Below are positions 5,527 through 6,463 of a stretch of DNA of 6,463 nt, in pieces. Below the pieces are notes generated by a model, which did not search any database, was not told the origin of the DNA, and saw only the letters and a program-made list of their open reading frames with translations. A program made the translations under genes and the position numbers. Numbering within the stretch: the first letter of the stretch is position 1; every line of letters starts with the position of its first letter. The stretch covers positions 1 to 6,463 of the forward strand of contig CABQLI010000093.1 of assembly GCA_902464965.1 (NCBI GenBank). Direction: 5' to 3'. Source of the DNA: an uncultured Collinsella sp. Its GTDB lineage: Bacteria > Actinomycetota > Coriobacteriia > Coriobacteriales > Coriobacteriaceae.

Positions 5527-6463
5527 ATGCACGCAACTGATTTTGGCCGCACGCTCATCATCGCCAACCCAGCCGCCCAGTCGGGTGCGGCGCACGAAGT
5601 TGCCGAGCGCCTGCAACGCTTTTTGGACATGACTGCACGCGCATCCCAGTTTGACTTGGTGCTAACCGAGCGCATGGGACACGCCAAGGAGCTGGCCGCA
5701 CAGGCCCAGGGCTATCGCACCGTTATCGCCCTTGGCGGCGACGGCGTGATTCACGAGGTCGTCAACGGGCTTATGACGCAAGAGGAGGACACCCGCCCCG
5801 CTCTTGCCATCCTACCCGTGGGCTCTGGCAACGATTTTGCCCAAACGCTCGGCATCGACGATTTCTCCGGTAAGGATTTTGGCGCGCTGCTCACCTGCGA
5901 GCTGCAGCGTCAGGACATCGGGCGCATTCGCTCGTGGAGCCCTGCGAGCGGCAGCGGCGAGGCTACCGTTGAGTACTACGACCAGACGCTCTCGGTCGGC
6001 ATCGATGCCGCCATCGGCCTGGGCACCACCGAGCTGCGCAAAAAGACGGGCCTCGCCGGCGCTCCGCTCTACACCCTATCGGGACTTGAGCAGTTTGGCC
6101 TGCGCTATCGCAACTACCCCATGACCATCAGCTTTGATGGCGCGCCCGCCGAGCGCGTGCGGGCGATCATCATGGCAATTCAGCTGGGTCCTACCTATGG
6201 CTCGGGCTATCGCATCTGCCCCGATGCCGACCCCTGCGACGGCATACTCAACGTCTGCTACGCCTGCGGCCCCGTTCCGCGTGCGGTTGCCCTGCCTATG
6301 TTTCTTTCGGCCAAAGATGGCCACCATACCAAGTTGCCGCCGGTTCGCATGCGCCGCTGCCGCCATGTCGAGCTCACCTTTGAGGAGCCCGACTACCCCA
6401 TCCAGGCCGACGGCGAGCCCGTTGTCGCCTCGCGCATCGAGGTCGACATCCTCGCCGGCGCCC
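5527..6463 (+). CDS. Lipid kinase of the YegS/DgkB (DAGK catalytic domain) family, 3' end outside window
   Basis: Likely cytoplasmic, membrane-associated enzyme that phosphorylates diacylglycerol or a related lipid with ATP, recycling diacylglycerol into phospholipid synthesis; the substrate cannot be read from sequence. 312 codons are visible and open to the right edge; family members are about 290-330 residues, so little is missing. Evidence in order: TLIIANPAAQSG (9-20), the nucleotide-binding loop GGDGVIHEVVNGL (70-82), PVGSGNDFAQTLG (97-109), a SVGIDAAIG strand followed by RKK and GAPLYTLSGL, the GSGYRICPDADPCDG stretch and QADGEP (293-298) near the C-terminus. The first loop has Val74 where the family usually has threonine (GGDGT). 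The start is ATG 5527, with GGGAG at 5515-5519 and a 7-base spacer. It follows the CLC gene with no visible terminator, so co-transcription is plausible; no functional link between them is evident. Confidence 0.92.
   Translation, partial: MHATDFGRTLIIANPAAQSGAAHEVAERLQRFLDMTARASQFDLVLTERMGHAKELAAQAQGYRTVIALGGDGVIHEVVNGLMTQEEDTRPALAILPVGSGNDFAQTLGIDDFSGKDFGALLTCELQRQDIGRIRSWSPASGSGEATVEYYDQTLSVGIDAAIGLGTTELRKKTGLAGAPLYTLSGLEQFGLRYRNYPMTISFDGAPAERVRAIIMAIQLGPTYGSGYRICPDADPCDGILNVCYACGPVPRAVALPMFLSAKDGHHTKLPPVRMRRCRHVELTFEEPDYPIQADGEPVVASRIEVDILAGA

Overview
The window looks chromosomal and comes from a GC-rich (about 60%) bacterium. Strong AGGAGG-type ribosome binding sites, a twin-arginine lipoprotein and gene-dense operons fit an anaerobic actinobacterium of the Coriobacteriia, possibly Collinsella-like. 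That placement is inference from style and protein similarity; there is no rRNA or tRNA here to fix it. I see no mobile element, CRISPR array, tRNA or rRNA.

Left two thirds, minus strand (1-3807): a molybdenum block. Read in the direction of transcription it is moeA (3807-2545), mog (2534-2055), an intrinsic terminator (2040-2005), a regulatory region with two look-alike 7-4-7 inverted repeats and candidate promoters (about 1973-1898), modA (1851-976) and modB (from 907, running off the left edge). ModA and ModB import molybdate; Mog activates molybdopterin as its adenylate; MoeA exchanges the AMP for molybdenum. The moeA stop codon lies inside the mog ribosome binding site, so those two are translationally tied. 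The terminator and new promoter make modAB a separate transcription unit. ModB is unusual: a signal peptide and an exported domain of about 185 residues that I do not recognise precede the permease.

Right third, plus strand (4018-6463): a CLC-family transporter whose signature motifs (GNN, GREGA, GGEVTP) resemble the fluoride/proton antiporter branch more than the chloride branch, followed after 87 bases by a YegS/DgkB-type lipid kinase that runs off the right edge with 312 residues visible. The 210-base gap between moeA and the CLC gene is a divergent promoter region with a long imperfect palindrome.

Two genes (modB and the lipid kinase) are open at the window edges. Several long ORFs antisense to modA, mog and moeA are shadows of GC-rich codon usage and were left out.
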